Positions 35,501 through 47,500 of a stretch of DNA of 64,000 bases are shown piece by piece. Below the pieces are notes generated by a model. It was not told the origin of the DNA, ran no database searches, and saw only the letters and a list, made by a program, of their open reading frames with translations. This stretch comes from Anaeramoeba flamelloides (Eukaryota; Metamonada; Anaeramoebidae). How positions within the stretch are numbered: position 1 is the stretch's first letter; each line of letters opens with the position of its first letter. A program made the position numbers and the translations under genes. The DNA is taken from NCBI GenBank assembly GCA_027625915.1, contig JANTQA010000036.1:11429001-11493000 (forward strand). The letters are read 5' to 3'.

Positions 35501-38353
35501 ACCGTAGAGTGCCATAGAGTGCCTAGGTTTTTTTTTAATTTGAGAAATTGACCGAAAATTAAATAAATTTTTTCTTTATTTCAAAAATTAAAAAAAAAAC
35601 CTAACGGCGCTTTTCTTGAGGTTTTCTGTTTTATTCTTAAATCTATTGATTTTCGTTAGGTTTTTTTGAGGTTTTTTATTTTATTTGTGAAGTGCCGGTA
35701 AGTGCCTAGGTTTTTTTGACTTTAAGAAATTGACCGAAAATTAAATAAATTTTTTCTTTATTTCAAAAATTAAAAAAAAAACCTAACGGCGCTTTTCTTG
35801 AGTTTTCAATTTATTTGTAAAATCAATAGATTTTGGTTAGGTTTTTTTGAGGTTTTTTTATTTTATTTGTCAAGTGTTCTAGGTTTTTTTGAGGTTTTTT
35901 ATTTTATTTCGAAAATCTATTGATTTTCCAAATAAATAGAGAACTCAAAAAAACCTAACGAAAATCTATTGATTTTCCAAATAAACAGAAAACTCAAGAA
36001 AACCTAACGACATTTCCAACTGGTAGAATTCAACAACTCATTATAATTATAATTATAAATTTCGTTTTTAAGAAGTTTTAAATTTTTTGAATTCCAATTA
36101 ATTGTATTGTTAATTCTTTGGTTAAATTTTATTAGTTTATTTAGATAAGGAAGAGTTAAATTTCCTAATTTATTTTTTAATTTGAATTTCTTTTTATTAA
36201 TTAAAATTACCAAATTTTCGAATTTAAATTCTGTTTTATGGATAAGAACTGGCACATTTCGGTTTATTTTGCATATTTCAGTAATGCATGTGTTAGTCCA
36301 GGAATTTAAATAATTTAGGGTTGCAATTTTATAGTTATATATTTCAAAACCATATGTCTATTGACTTGATATAAAAGATTTAAATAATCTAATTTTCAAA
36401 TTATTTGTTAATAAATTATTATTAAATAATTGTTTAGAATTGTTATAAGTTTCTTTTGCCATTTTCAGATTATATATTAAATGTGAAATTTTTTCTAAAA
36501 AAATTCCCAAATATTTAATCTTTGATAAATCTTGTGAAAAAAAGTGTTATTTTTTTTTTCATTTTTTAGAAATATTTCAATTCACATTATTTGAAAAAAA
36601 ATACCATAGAAATTGATTCAATCGGTATTAATATTAAATTTAATTTGTTAATGTCAATGAACGAATAGCTAGACTAACAATGATGATTTTTTTCTGAAAT
36701 GTAAAAAAAAATATCCAACTTTTTTGGAAATATATTTATTAAAATTTATATTTGTAATTGGAAGATAACCGTTTTTTATTTAATTCTAAAAAGTCATTAA
36801 CTCAAACCAACAAAAAGAAGTATTTAATTGTTGGCATTGGTTTCCAAATTCTTCCAGCTATCCAATTTGAAATAAAAAAAATAATGAACAATTCCAATTT
36901 TTGAAGAAATAAAAGTGAATGATCTGAAAATTTCACAAAGAGAAGAAAATTTAATTAAAGTCTTGGAAGACACTATTCTCAGAGTAACGAGTGGGGGGGT
37001 AATTTGTGGGTGAACATCAATAAATTCAAATCCTCTGTGAATTACAATTTATAAAATGAAAAGAAAAAGAAAAAGAAAAAAAAATCCACAAGATTTCAAA
37101 CCTTAAAAAAAGAAAGGAACCAACTAAGGGTATTACATTCTCTGGAACGTATTGCTTAGCAAATTTCCCAATTAGCTGGGCGATTTTGTAGAGATGATCA
37201 TTGATCCACTTTAAGTTTTTTTGATCAAAAATATTCTCAAGAATCGTTTGGGCAAAAGCAACTAAACGCTTTGCATTGTTGTTTAAGACGACATTGATGT
37301 CCTCGTTTGGGTTGTTCTTTTTTGCTAAATTCTGATCCAAGTGCATTGAAAACTCTTCACTTGTCAACAAAATATATATTTCCTTCCCTAAAATTGTTTC
37401 AAGGTAACGTGTACCAATGCTTCCTGTTGGATTTTAATTTAGAAGCCCACAGGAAATGGGTGTTGGTATTATTGTTTCAGATTTTTTTATTTTTCAAGAC
37501 GGGTTGTCAGTTTGTGAATTAAATAAAGTAAAGCAAAAAGTTTATTTTTAGTTGGTGAAAAATAAAAAGGAAAAAAAAAAAGAAAAAAGGGTTTGAAAGA
37601 AACAATAATTTTTTTTTTTCTTTCAATAAGGAGAAATTGAGATTTGTTTTTTGTTTTTGTTTTTGTTTTTTGTTTGGTTCTAAATTTGTGGAGTGGTTTT
37701 ACTAATGTAGATAGTTATCATTTTTGTCAAAACAGAATTTCCTCTTAAAATTGAATTTTTATCTGTAAGGTAATAATGCTCAAATTCGTGATGCATTAAA
37801 AACCTTATCAATTGGATGATTTGGTTTGCTTCTATTCCAATTGAAGTTAACGTTTTGGCAATTAAATCATAATCAGGAAAATCTGCTGAACAAGATAAGG
37901 CAAACAAATAAAGTTTATGATCCAAGATGCTTGTTATAAGTTCATGATAAAATTCTGTGCAAAACAAGTGTTCTTTTTCATAAATGATCTGTAAAGGGAC
38001 CTTTTCTTGATCTTTTTCTTTTTCTTTTTTTCTTTTTTGTTTTGTAGACATTCCGACGACAAGTATTCGTTTTTCTGTTTGGTTATAACAAGAAAAAAAA
38101 ATAAAAAAAAACAAAGAACTGGAATTGGATTATTGTGAAAAAAATAAATTCAAAACTTCGGGTTTGGTTTTTCAAACAACTCAAATTTCTGAGACTTCAA
38201 CAAAACAGTTTTCAAAAAGATAAAGAGATTTTTTATTTCGACTGTAATTTGGTTTTTTGAAACGGGAAAAAAATAGCTTCCTAATTTCTCTTTTGTTTTT
38301 ATTGTATGAACTAAAGATGTGTAAGTATTGAAGATACCTGTGAATAAATCCAT
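29564..38353 (-). CDS. Neurofibromin-like RasGAP with Sec14-like and PH-like domains
   Basis: A GTPase-activating protein expected to switch off Ras at membranes. Exons on the minus strand: 38353-38338, 38074-37703, 37423-37102, 31625-29564. Phases agree (2772 bases, 923 residues). The first 16-base exon is the least certain; translation could instead begin at ATG 38051. The RasGAP domain (~20-300) has the arginine finger in NSILRGNSVLTK (Arg ~116) and the second signature SFLFLR|FITPAIVTP, whose Arg ~237 codon is split by the long intron. A linker (~325-450) of Asn/Asp/Glu/Lys repeats follows. Next is a CRAL-TRIO/Sec14-like domain (~545-690: RFIYIGDKDKEGNKLLYL, FSIFVDMSNFS, IYILYPTPF), then one or two PH-like domains to the end. 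The order GAP-Sec14-PH is that of neurofibromin, though the protein is far shorter than animal NF1. Both catalytic arginines are present, so it should be active. Introns are 263, 279 and 5476 bases. Confidence 0.9.
33947..35040. repeat. Dispersed repeat, copy 2 (partner at 22.5 kb), intronic
   Basis: Aligns with 22494-24110: AAATGAAATCTTGTAGAG, CTCATCTAAACAATTTATT, TTCATGAAAATGGTAAAACA, GATCTCACTAAAAAAAATTT. Shorter by ~0.5 kb. Non-coding. Confidence 0.5.
35465..36010. repeat. Tandem and inverted repeat array
   Basis: A block opening GAAATTGACCGAAAATTAAA and running through AACCTAACGGCGCTTTTCTT occurs twice, at 35544 and 35726, a period of 182 bases. It is followed by shorter units in both orientations, built of AATCTATTGATTTT and CCTAACG / CGTTAGG. 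The left edge has several GTGCC-containing near-repeats (35476-35525). The array ends where the LINE reading frame begins (36004) and may be that element's 3' tail or a hairpin-prone satellite. Confidence 0.7.
36004..36545 (-). mobile_element. LINE (non-LTR retrotransposon) RT C-terminal fragment
   Basis: Translation of the minus strand gives YLGIFLEKISHLIYNLKMAK, then LKIRLFKSFISSQ, YGFEIYNY and LNSWTNTCITEICKI, the pattern of the thumb/connection region that follows the polymerase core in LINE reverse transcriptases. The frame carries one stop codon after SSQ (TAG, ~36360) and ends with WKCR-stop at 36004. The polymerase core (YADD region) is absent, so this is a 5'-truncated fragment. It lies in the RasGAP intron, in the same direction as the host gene, next to the repeat array at 35465-36010. 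No poly(A) tail or clear target duplication is seen. Confidence 0.6.
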
Positions 38354-39291
38354 ACACTACCGTTCAATCAAAGAATAATTACACTTGATAATAGGTAATT
38401 ACAGTATGTTCAATCATCCAGTTTTTGTATTTTTTATATATTTCAAAGTGATTGAATATTTTCTTGAAAATCTTTTAAAAACAGAATTTTTTTTTAGATT
38501 TGTGTATGCGTGTTTGAAGTAATTGGAATTTTTTTTATTGATATATTAAAGAACTGAAAAGTTTATTTTGGAATTTTAGATTTTTACATTTTCTTGGGTA
38601 TTGTTTCTTATTGAAAGGAAAATTTTCTGAAGAATGAGTTTCTACTTTTTTAAAAAGGAAATTTTACTCAAAAATTATTATCTATTTTTGGTTATAAGTT
38701 TTTTCAGCTTTTTTTAAAAAAGTTCATTTTTCAGTATAAAGTTTCACAAATGCAAAAATCAAATACAAAAATTCATGTTTTTTTATATAAAATAAAAATT
38801 AGAATTATACTACACTTTAAGAAAAAAAAAATCTATCATTGATTTTGATAACATTTCGATCTGGTAAAATACAAAAAAATCAGAAAACAAAGATTTTTGT
38901 AAATATTATAGATCCATAAATGATTTTTGTCTTTTAAAAAGATTATAAATAGTATTATTCGAAATTTAAAATAGAACAAATTTCAGAATACTACAAAATG
39001 CCTAATAACTTTATTTTGATAACTCTTTGTCTTTTTGTCAAAAAATAAATGTTTACATAAAAAAAAACTGTTTTTTTTTTTATATATTCATAAGATTTTT
39101 TTTTGTTTGGGTTGTTAAAAACTTTATTTTGTGTTTTATGAAAAAAGATATAATAAAAAGAAAATTAACTTAATTGATCATTCCCTGATGGATTGTTAAA
39201 ATATTCATTTTTTTGATATTCCTCAAATTGTTTGATTAAACAAAAAATAATATAATTGCTCAAAAAAAATTATTATTTTTAAAACAACCTA
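38354..39291. other. Intergenic stretch upstream of the RasGAP gene
   Basis: AT-rich, with no exon seen. It presumably holds the RasGAP promoter. The start ATACACTACCGTTCAATCAAAG could be a degraded transposon end, but no partner was found. Confidence 0.3.
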
Positions 39292-39487
39292 CAGTCAGTT
39301 CCACTTTTAAGGCACAAACTTTCAACCAAATTTAAAGCACAATAAAAATCTCAAATTAAGGCACAAAATTGAGATTCTAGCAAAATAAATTGTTAAAAAA
39401 AAAATTACAAATTTTGTGCCTTAATTTGGGATTTTTTTGTGCCTTAAATTTCGATGAAAGTTTGTGCCTTAAAAGTGAAACTGACTG
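39292..39487. mobile_element. Hairpin MITE R1, copy 6 (best preserved)
   Basis: It runs CAGTCAGTTCCACTTTTAAGG … CCTTAAAAGTGAAACTGACTG with TA on both sides, ~196 bases. The two arms pair along nearly their whole length. It serves as the family reference. Confidence 0.85.
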
Positions 39488-39809
39488 TAATATAGAATTG
39501 TTATATTTCAGTTTCAAAATAAAACCCTTGATTTTTTTAACTGGTAGTCTTGATATGAAAAATCAACGAAACTGGCAATAAACAATATTTAAAGATGGTA
39601 TTTGTTAAGTAAAATTCAATAATTGTCAAATTGAAACGTTAAAAATGAAGGTTATTGTGTGAAATTTTTTTTCCAAAAAATAAAATTTTTCATCATTATT
39701 TAATCATAAAACATTAAAAAGGGAAATTAAATTTTTGAAAAAATCAAGAAGGTTGAGTACAAATTTTCAACAAATATCAATTTTCGATTGAAAAATCACT
39801 TAGTAGATC

Positions 39810-40055
39810 ATGGAGTTTAATTTCAAAATTGATTTAAATTTAAGTCTACCAATGTTGGTTAATTATATTTATTATTGGAACATGAAGAATAAAAAAGAGA
39901 AAATTGGTATTATTTTGAAACATATTCTATATGCTATGGGTATATATATTTTTCTTCTTAATCAATATATTCTAAGAAATTCAATATTTAAATATGGATT
40001 TTTTCATTTGGTAGAAAAAAAACAGAAAAGTAAAACAGTCCATTATGATTTTTAA
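39810..40055 (+). other. Open stretch with faint LINE-like residues
   Basis: Eighty-one codons open from ATG. The hydrophobic/aromatic pattern (KHILYAMGIYIFLLNQYILRN) recalls the tail of some reverse transcriptase proteins, but there is no second line of evidence. Probably a relic or chance. Confidence 0.15.
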
Positions 40056-40175
40056 TTTAAAATATTACTCAAAACGAAAAGTAAAAATTAATTAAAAGTA
40101 AAAAAAAAAAATAAATTCATTGAAAAATTGATTATATTATTTTCAATAAAAACCAAAAAAGACAATTTATAAATA

Positions 40176-40370
40176 CGGTTAGTTCCACTTTTTAGGTACA
40201 AACTGCTACGAGATTTAAGGCAAAAAAAAATCTCAAATTAAGGTACAAAATTCAGATTCTAGTAAAATAAATTGTAAAAAAAAAAATTATAAATTTTGTG
40301 ACTTAATTTGAGATTTTTATTGTGCCTTAAATTTTGATGAAAGTTTGTGCCTTAAAAGTGGAACTGGCTG
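40176..40370. mobile_element. Hairpin MITE R1, copy 7
   Basis: It starts CGGTTAGTTCCACTTTTTAGG after TA and ends CCTTAAAAGTGGAACTGGCTG before TA. The arms are strongly complementary. From here to 41564 there is only AT-rich DNA and A/G-rich runs (41455-41530) downstream of the receptor gene. Confidence 0.8.
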
Positions 40371-41564
40371 TATTAGATCGTTTACTTTATCTCTTGAGCT
40401 CTATAAGAACTTCAAATTTTCAAATTTTTTTAAAATATAAAATGTTTCCATGATTTATATATCTCTTATTCGTTAGTGCCGACTGAAAACCTAAACCCTG
40501 TCATTATTCTTCTAAATCAAGCATTTTCTAGTTTTCAAATAAAAAAACTTGAAAATATAATCAGTCTTATTAGAAATAGATGGGTCATGTGTTCTACCAT
40601 CAAGTTACAATTAACGATCTTATCAGGTAAAATTTCCAATTTGTAATAATTGGAAATTTATCTTTTTTCTTGATATAAAGAGATACAGAAGATAATTAAA
40701 AATGTTTTGAAGGATATTCTATTATAGTAGTATTTTTTTTAATATCCCGAAAAGTTATTTTCTCAATATGTTAGGATGTTAACTTCAAAATATTTTTTTA
40801 AAACTAATTGGATTTATGGATTATATTCATACTTAGGGGTTGGATAATTCTCTAAAAATGAATAATGAAATTACACTTATTTTCACCAAAATAATTCAAA
40901 TAAAATTCTTCAAAGAATTTTGATATAAAAAATCAAAGTTTAAGAAAAATTAAATCAACTTATTTTCTAATTTTATAATAAAAGATATTTTGATCACTTT
41001 CTATTTGGAAATCAATTATTTTCTTCTAATACAAAATTTATTCAATCCCATTAAATTCATTTATAATTATTATATAAATGTTATATTTACCAAGTGAAAA
41101 TTTTTTTGTCAAAATTGCTAATTTTAAACAATAAAATAAAAATAAAAAAAAATTGGTATATTCAAACATTGGTAACTTTTGAAACCATAACCTTTTTATA
41201 GATAAATAAATTAGCCAATATAATTCTTAATTTATTATCATTTTTCAAAAAAATGTTTTTTAAATATGAGATAATCTTTGAATTTTGGTTAAAAAAAGCA
41301 AAAAAAAAAAGAAATTTATTTTAAACTTTTTTAAACCAAAAAATAAAATAAAAAAAAATTCGATAATTTATTTATTTCCAAGATCGAACAAAAAAATAAC
41401 TGAGGATAAAATATTATGTTCCTAAGAAACACCAAAATAAAAGGCATTCTATTCAAAAAAAAAAGAAAAAGAAAGAAAAAAAGAAAAAGAAGGAATCAAA
41501 AGGGTTACAAGAAAAAGAAACAAAAAATAAAACAATTTGAGAATTAATTAATCAATTTTAAAAA

Positions 41565-44500
41565 TTAATCATCAATTATTTTTGATTGTTTATTTTGCAA
41601 TAAGTGTATTTTAAAAGATGAGAAGGAAATAAATAGTTGAACTGCTCTTATTTTTTGAAGGCTATTGGACTTCGTATTATACCAATGTATAAAAAGTGGT
41701 ACCAAATGTTCTTTCCAGTTTATAACGAATTTATTGATTAAGGAAGCTTTATCTAGTGAATAATTATTATTTTTTTCAAAGTTTTTGAATAGGTTTTTTG
41801 ATAATGATTTATAAAAGGATTTAATATTTTTAATTTCCTTTTTCTTTAAGGTAGAAAAAACCTTTAAAAGTAATAGTAATTGGGGTTTCTTTTTCAAAAA
41901 TTGTATTTCGGGGGATTGCCGCAATTGAGCTAATTTGGAAAGGTTTTTTATTACTTTTTTCTTTTTAGACTTTTTTTTTTTCAGAGAGATTCTGGATTTC
42001 ATTTCAATAAGGGAAATGATACCGAAAATAATGAGGCCTAATAAAATAAGAAAAATTAAAAAGTTTGATAATCGATTAAAGAGCAAATTGTTTTTTTTGA
42101 CGTCCTTTGAAATGAAAACCAAGCCTGCAATGAAAATGATTTGGGTTATGCAAAGACAGGAAAATTCCATCATGTTTCTTGTGGTGGAATTGTACGGCGT
42201 AAATTCCGATTGCAGCAATATCGCGACTAGGATGACGATTAGGCATACGATGATTTGGATCAGGGGGTGGTCTGTCAGGTATATTTCACAAAACACGATG
42301 AAGAGCTTCCTGCTGATGACAAACAATTCCCAATAGAAGTACTCCTTTTCGTATCGACCACAGAGCAGGCTTAACCGGGAATTGAAAACGTCTTCCCCGT
42401 AGCGAGAAGCGTGGAACCAGAGTATCCAAATAATGAAGGCGGGTATTCCTATGATATATAAAATGATAAAGGCGATCGCGTAGGGTAAGATTTTGTACCA
42501 GGTCTCCCCATAGCATTGGACCTCCGGTGCTGCTTCCAAATAGGCGTCGCCATTGCTTGTTTTTTTACAATCGAACATTTCAAGAACCTTCAGGGTGATT
42601 ATTAAATGAACCAAAAAGAGGTTAGCTACATATACGTTAATGAAGATGTTCCTCAAGTTTTTCAATTGCTCTTTCGAATAGCCGTGTGTGAAAAACTTGG
42701 AAAACTGGAATCTGATCGCTGAAAAGAGATAGATGTATTTATTGGTATTCGACTTGCCCGGACGGGTAATAAATCGGGGGAATTTGGACAAGAACGTTTC
42801 CCCCACGTATTTGACAAACAGGGAGTGTACATTGTAAAGGACATAAATAAAGATTAACAAAAGCAACAGAAATACTGGCAGAGCCATTATTAAAAACCAT
42901 TTCTGTGTGTAGGATAGATTAATTGAACATTCCAAGCCCAATAATTCAATATTAAAGTTAACCACACTTAAATACGAGAGGAACTGTGTAAAGTTTTTGG
43001 GCCATATATTCATTTTGGGCAAAATTGCAAGAATTTGGATAAAGGAAATCAAAATCGAGAATGCCCCAAAATAGTTTTTCCCCTTTTGTGCAACCCAAAT
43101 AATGAGTATGACAAAAATTATGAAAAGAAAGAGAAGGAGGATCAATTTCTGCGTTTGATTGGTGCAGATTTCGCATCTGTGATATAGCTTATAAAATCCT
43201 GTCACGCATTGGCCACATTTCTCTCCAGTGTATCCTAACTCTTCATTGCAGAGATTTGTTTTGCCTCCGGGGCACGCATCAAAAACTTCGCATTCAGAGA
43301 ATGTGTTTGGTTGCTCCTCTGAATGCCAATATCCTGGCCTGGATTCTGGATATAGTAAACCAACCTTGGTACATACTGCGCCTAGGGGGCATTCCTTGCA
43401 TGCTGTGCCGTCGTGCAAATGCCCGATCTCGCAGAGACATTCCTTGGCACTATTTACTCCGTTCCGTAGCGTGATGGAATTTATGGGACAAAATTCGCAT
43501 TCCCGCTTGCCCTTGGAGGATTGGTATTCATTATACGGGCAATATTCACAGTTCACGGAACCGTAGCGTGACGAATAACTTCCGGCATCACAAGCTCTGC
43601 ATCTGGATTGCCCCATCGCATCTTGATAGGTGCCAGGATCGCAATTGAAACACTTTGTTAACCGTGTGGCATCGCCATAGGTACCAGCAGCACAGACTTG
43701 GCAGCTCGTGGCTTGTTCACTGTCCTGGTAATACCCGATCGAACAGTCTATACATTCCATTCTTCCTTCTGAGTATTGGTAGGTGCCGGGTTCACAACTG
43801 GAACATATTGACAATCCCTCTGCATCGCCATAGGTACCAGCAGCACATATTTCGCAACTGCTTCCTTGTTCACGTTCTTGGAAATAACCTACAGGGCAAT
43901 TTTTACATTCAATACTTCCTACTAAATTTTGGTAGGTTCCGGGACTGCAATTGGAACATTTTGATGATCCCTCTGCATAGCCATAGGTACCAGCAGGGCA
44001 AAAATGGCAGCGAGTGGCTTCGGAGTTGCTTTGGAAATAACCCACAGGGCATTCTTCGCATTGTAATTGCCCCTCTGAATCTTGAAATGTGCCAGGACGG
44101 CAACTGGAACATATTGACAATCCAGCTGTGTTTGCAAAAGTACCAGCAGGGCAAATTTGGCAGCGAGTGGCTTGGGAGTTGCTTTGGAAATAACCCACAG
44201 GGCAATTTTTGCATTCCTTTCCGCCCTCCGAATCTTGGTATTTACCGGGATCGCATCTAGAACACTTTGAGGATCCCTCTGCGTCAGCATAGTTACCAGC
44301 ACTGCAATTTAAGCACGAAGAAGACCCATAGCCATTCGCGAAGGACCCCATAAGGCAAGCTGAGCATGACGTCGTCCCCACCCCATCCGAAAACGTGCCA
44401 GGTTCGCACCTTTCGCAACTGTGTTGGGCACCGATCGAATATTCTCCAATGGGACAACCAATTAATTCCACTGTTACATTATTCCCATCGATTCTTTTTT

Positions 44501-47500
44501 CCCAGACAAATTGGTCGTTATTTTGTATATCAAACTCCTCAACAAGTTTTAAATTAAAGTCATCATGGCTCCCATAAATCAAACATTCAATAATTTGACC
44601 AAAATCTTGCCTTTCTGTATACCCAGAGAAATCGTTATTAATGGTGCCCTCAAATTCCTCGCTGTTATGGTTGATAAACAATTTTGGAAAAATGTCGTTT
44701 GTGTGGGTCAGTTTTAATTCGGAGCCCTTATGGCAATTGAAGAGATTTAGATCGATTTCAAAATCGTTCACAAAGGAAAGGACACCATGGTTTGCCAAGG
44801 TACTATCGTCGGAGGGGGAACTATGGTTATTGTTTGTCAACAATCGACTATTGGGATCAAAGTCCCATTGCCCATAATTGTTTATTGTGTTCGATGATTC
44901 GCAAACTAAAGTAAGGTTAATGGCCTTGGTTTTACTATCCATTCCGTTAGTGAAATTTGTATCAACAAGTTGAATCCGGTTATGCAATTGATTCAAATTC
45001 TCAATGTCGTCGTCAGCAGCCCCAATATTTGTACTATTAATTATCAAATTGAAATTTTCGATCAGCAAATTATCAAAATAGATCAATTCGTGAATATGCA
45101 AGAGAAATTTGGATTCCATTTGATTCACAAATTGACTATTAATTAAATCAAGGAAACGGAGTGAAATCTCAGCACCAGCGTTGCTGTGTATTAATACGAT
45201 CTTGTTGTTATTACTTTTCAGGGCGTTTGAAATCAAGCAGTTTTCCAAAATTAATACGTTCTGATCAGAATAATCCATCGAATTAATATTCAGCGAAAAT
45301 AAATCCTCACAATGGGTGACTTTATTCTGTTGGGAGTCATTGTTGTCGATCTGAATTAAATAGTTCTCTTGCCTGGCCGTGTTATCGATACTTTTGAGGC
45401 AATTTGTACAGCCAAAGCTATTTAAAATTAATTGTGAGCTATTTACATAAAGATAGCCGTTTTCTTTATTCAATAGGCTGATGTCATAAAACTGTAAGCT
45501 ACTAAATTGCACATAACTATTTTCATTTATGATTATCCACGAATTTTGCGAATTGGGATCAAAGTTTTGAAACACAGCCTTGTTATAAAAAATTAAATAT
45601 GAATTCTGGGTCAATTCCAAAGAAAAGTCATCAAAGATAATAGTATTAGATTGATCTGTGTCGGGGATGTTTGAATTAGTTTGGAAGGTAATGTATTTGG
45701 AATTAATAAATTTCAAGCCACCGCTGTCCCCCGGGGCTTGCCGGTTTTCAAATGTAATGGAATGGGGGTCTGCGCTGCACATGCCGTTATTATGTAAATT
45801 GAAATTGACATTACTATAGGAGTTGAAAGTTACAATGGGCGCCGATGAATCTACATAATATTTTGCAGAAATACTGTTACTACAACAGGTATTTATTATT
45901 AAGGTTTCGTCGTTGGTATTATTAATTAAATTTTTTAAGGTCTCAACATGCATCTCCTCAGAGCAAGGCCGATTGTTAATTTTATTTGACAAAGTAAACT
46001 GCGTTGTGTTGTAGGCATAGCATTTATCAAGGCAATAGATCTCGATTTGTAAATCATCAAATTCATGATTTGGTGCCATGCCATATAGCTTTTGATTATA
46101 TTGGTCATATTGTAACCAATCTATGTTATTTGCCTTCATTGAATTTATTTTGATATTTAAATTGTAAACCAAATTTGCATCGTTGCCATAGTGGTCACTA
46201 AAAGTACCCGAGGGTAACATGATTTCAAAATTTTGATTAACTTTAATTTCTTGATCAGGGATATCGTTTCCTTTGGATGGGTGATCGGAAGACAGGATCT
46301 TTGTATATGTAATGTATTCGGTCGCATCTAAATACTCAAAGGACAAGGCTAGCTTATTCGTGGTTCTTAATTCAATTATTTCGGGATTTTGATTGTCGAT
46401 GCTTTCCTTTGCAAGTGTGAAATAGGAAGTTGGATCTATTTGTGCACCAGTTAAGTCAAATAGTTCTGCATAAAGTACAGATCCGCCCTGCGAAGGGTTT
46501 GAGGTTTGCCATGCGATGATAAATTTATAAAATCCAAAGCCACTGATTGTGGGGTTGTCTTGACTGTTACCCTCGGGTACGTAAATTGCTGTGTCGCTTC
46601 TGATCACATTGCCGTTAGTGTCATAGATTTTATAATAAATGCGGTTCTTGAATTCGGTACCATAATTTCCAGACCATGTTACAATAAACCTTTCTGTGCC
46701 TTGTAAAGAAGTTACTCGACCTTCGGTTTGATCGTATTGGGTTTCTTCATTGACTTTGAATTCATCTTTAACGATATTAAATCCATGGTCTATGACCTTG
46801 CCATAGATCCCTTCTTGCGATCCATCTTGTTCCATAGAGTTCCAGACAATGAAAATTCTGGCTTTCTTTCGGATGGTGATTACAGACGCGTCAACACACT
46901 GTTGGTGGCTTTCTGTAAACACGTTAATTTGGACTTCACTTGATAATGGATTTAGCTTGGTGTCCCATGTTCGTCCATAGATCCCATATCCGGAACTGTC
47001 TTGGTTGTTCGATTGCCAAAGCGTCAAAAACTGCGGGGAGATGTATGCGTTGCCAATGGTGACAACAATGGGTAACTTCTGTATGTCGGCGGTTTCAATA
47101 TTTAATTGGATTTCTTGAGAAATCGTGCTGCCGGTGCTATTGATGGTTCTCCCAAACAACCCCGACGAATGCCCATCGCCACCATCTGCATACCAAACAA
47201 CCAAACTAATATCACGGTAATTGATCATATCTGCATGGATATTGCTAATGTGTGGATTATCCTGAAGATTTGTATTATAGTCGTTAATGTGGGAATTGTC
47301 AGAGAGTGGTAACAAATCGATATCAAATGTTCTACTCAGAATTTCGTCATCGTATGACTCAAATGTGGCTTTAAAAACATAAATAATCCTTTCAAGGTCT
47401 TCATTCCATGCCATCTGTGCATTAACTTGTTCGTCGTTAACTATTGAAGAAACTCTTATTTCCGGGCTAGCTTCAAAATTGTTTGGGCAATCACAAGCAG

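Larger units (their letters stand above)
31626..37101 (-). other. 5.5-kb intron 3 of the RasGAP gene
   Basis: It begins AAG|GTTTGA at 37102/37101 and ends AATAATAG at 31626. It separates the two halves of a single RasGAP domain, right inside an Arg codon (AG|A). It contains a LINE fragment, a tandem/inverted repeat array, a ~1.1-kb dispersed repeat and long homopolymers. No coding exon in frame with the domain was found inside it, and none is missing from the domain. Confidence 0.85.

Noticed and set aside
38150-38337. Continuation of the frame from ATG 38353 as coding sequence (LGSYFFPVSKNQITVEIK…)
   Set aside because: It ends in a stop without a donor site, while GGTATC at 38338/38337 and the acceptor at 38075 give an in-phase joint; treated as intron, though the assignment of this short first exon is tentative.
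43655-44302. Overlapping frames of 100-200 codons on both strands with repeated Cys/Trp/Tyr patterns
   Set aside because: They are shifted-frame shadows of the 153-bp repeat in the receptor gene.
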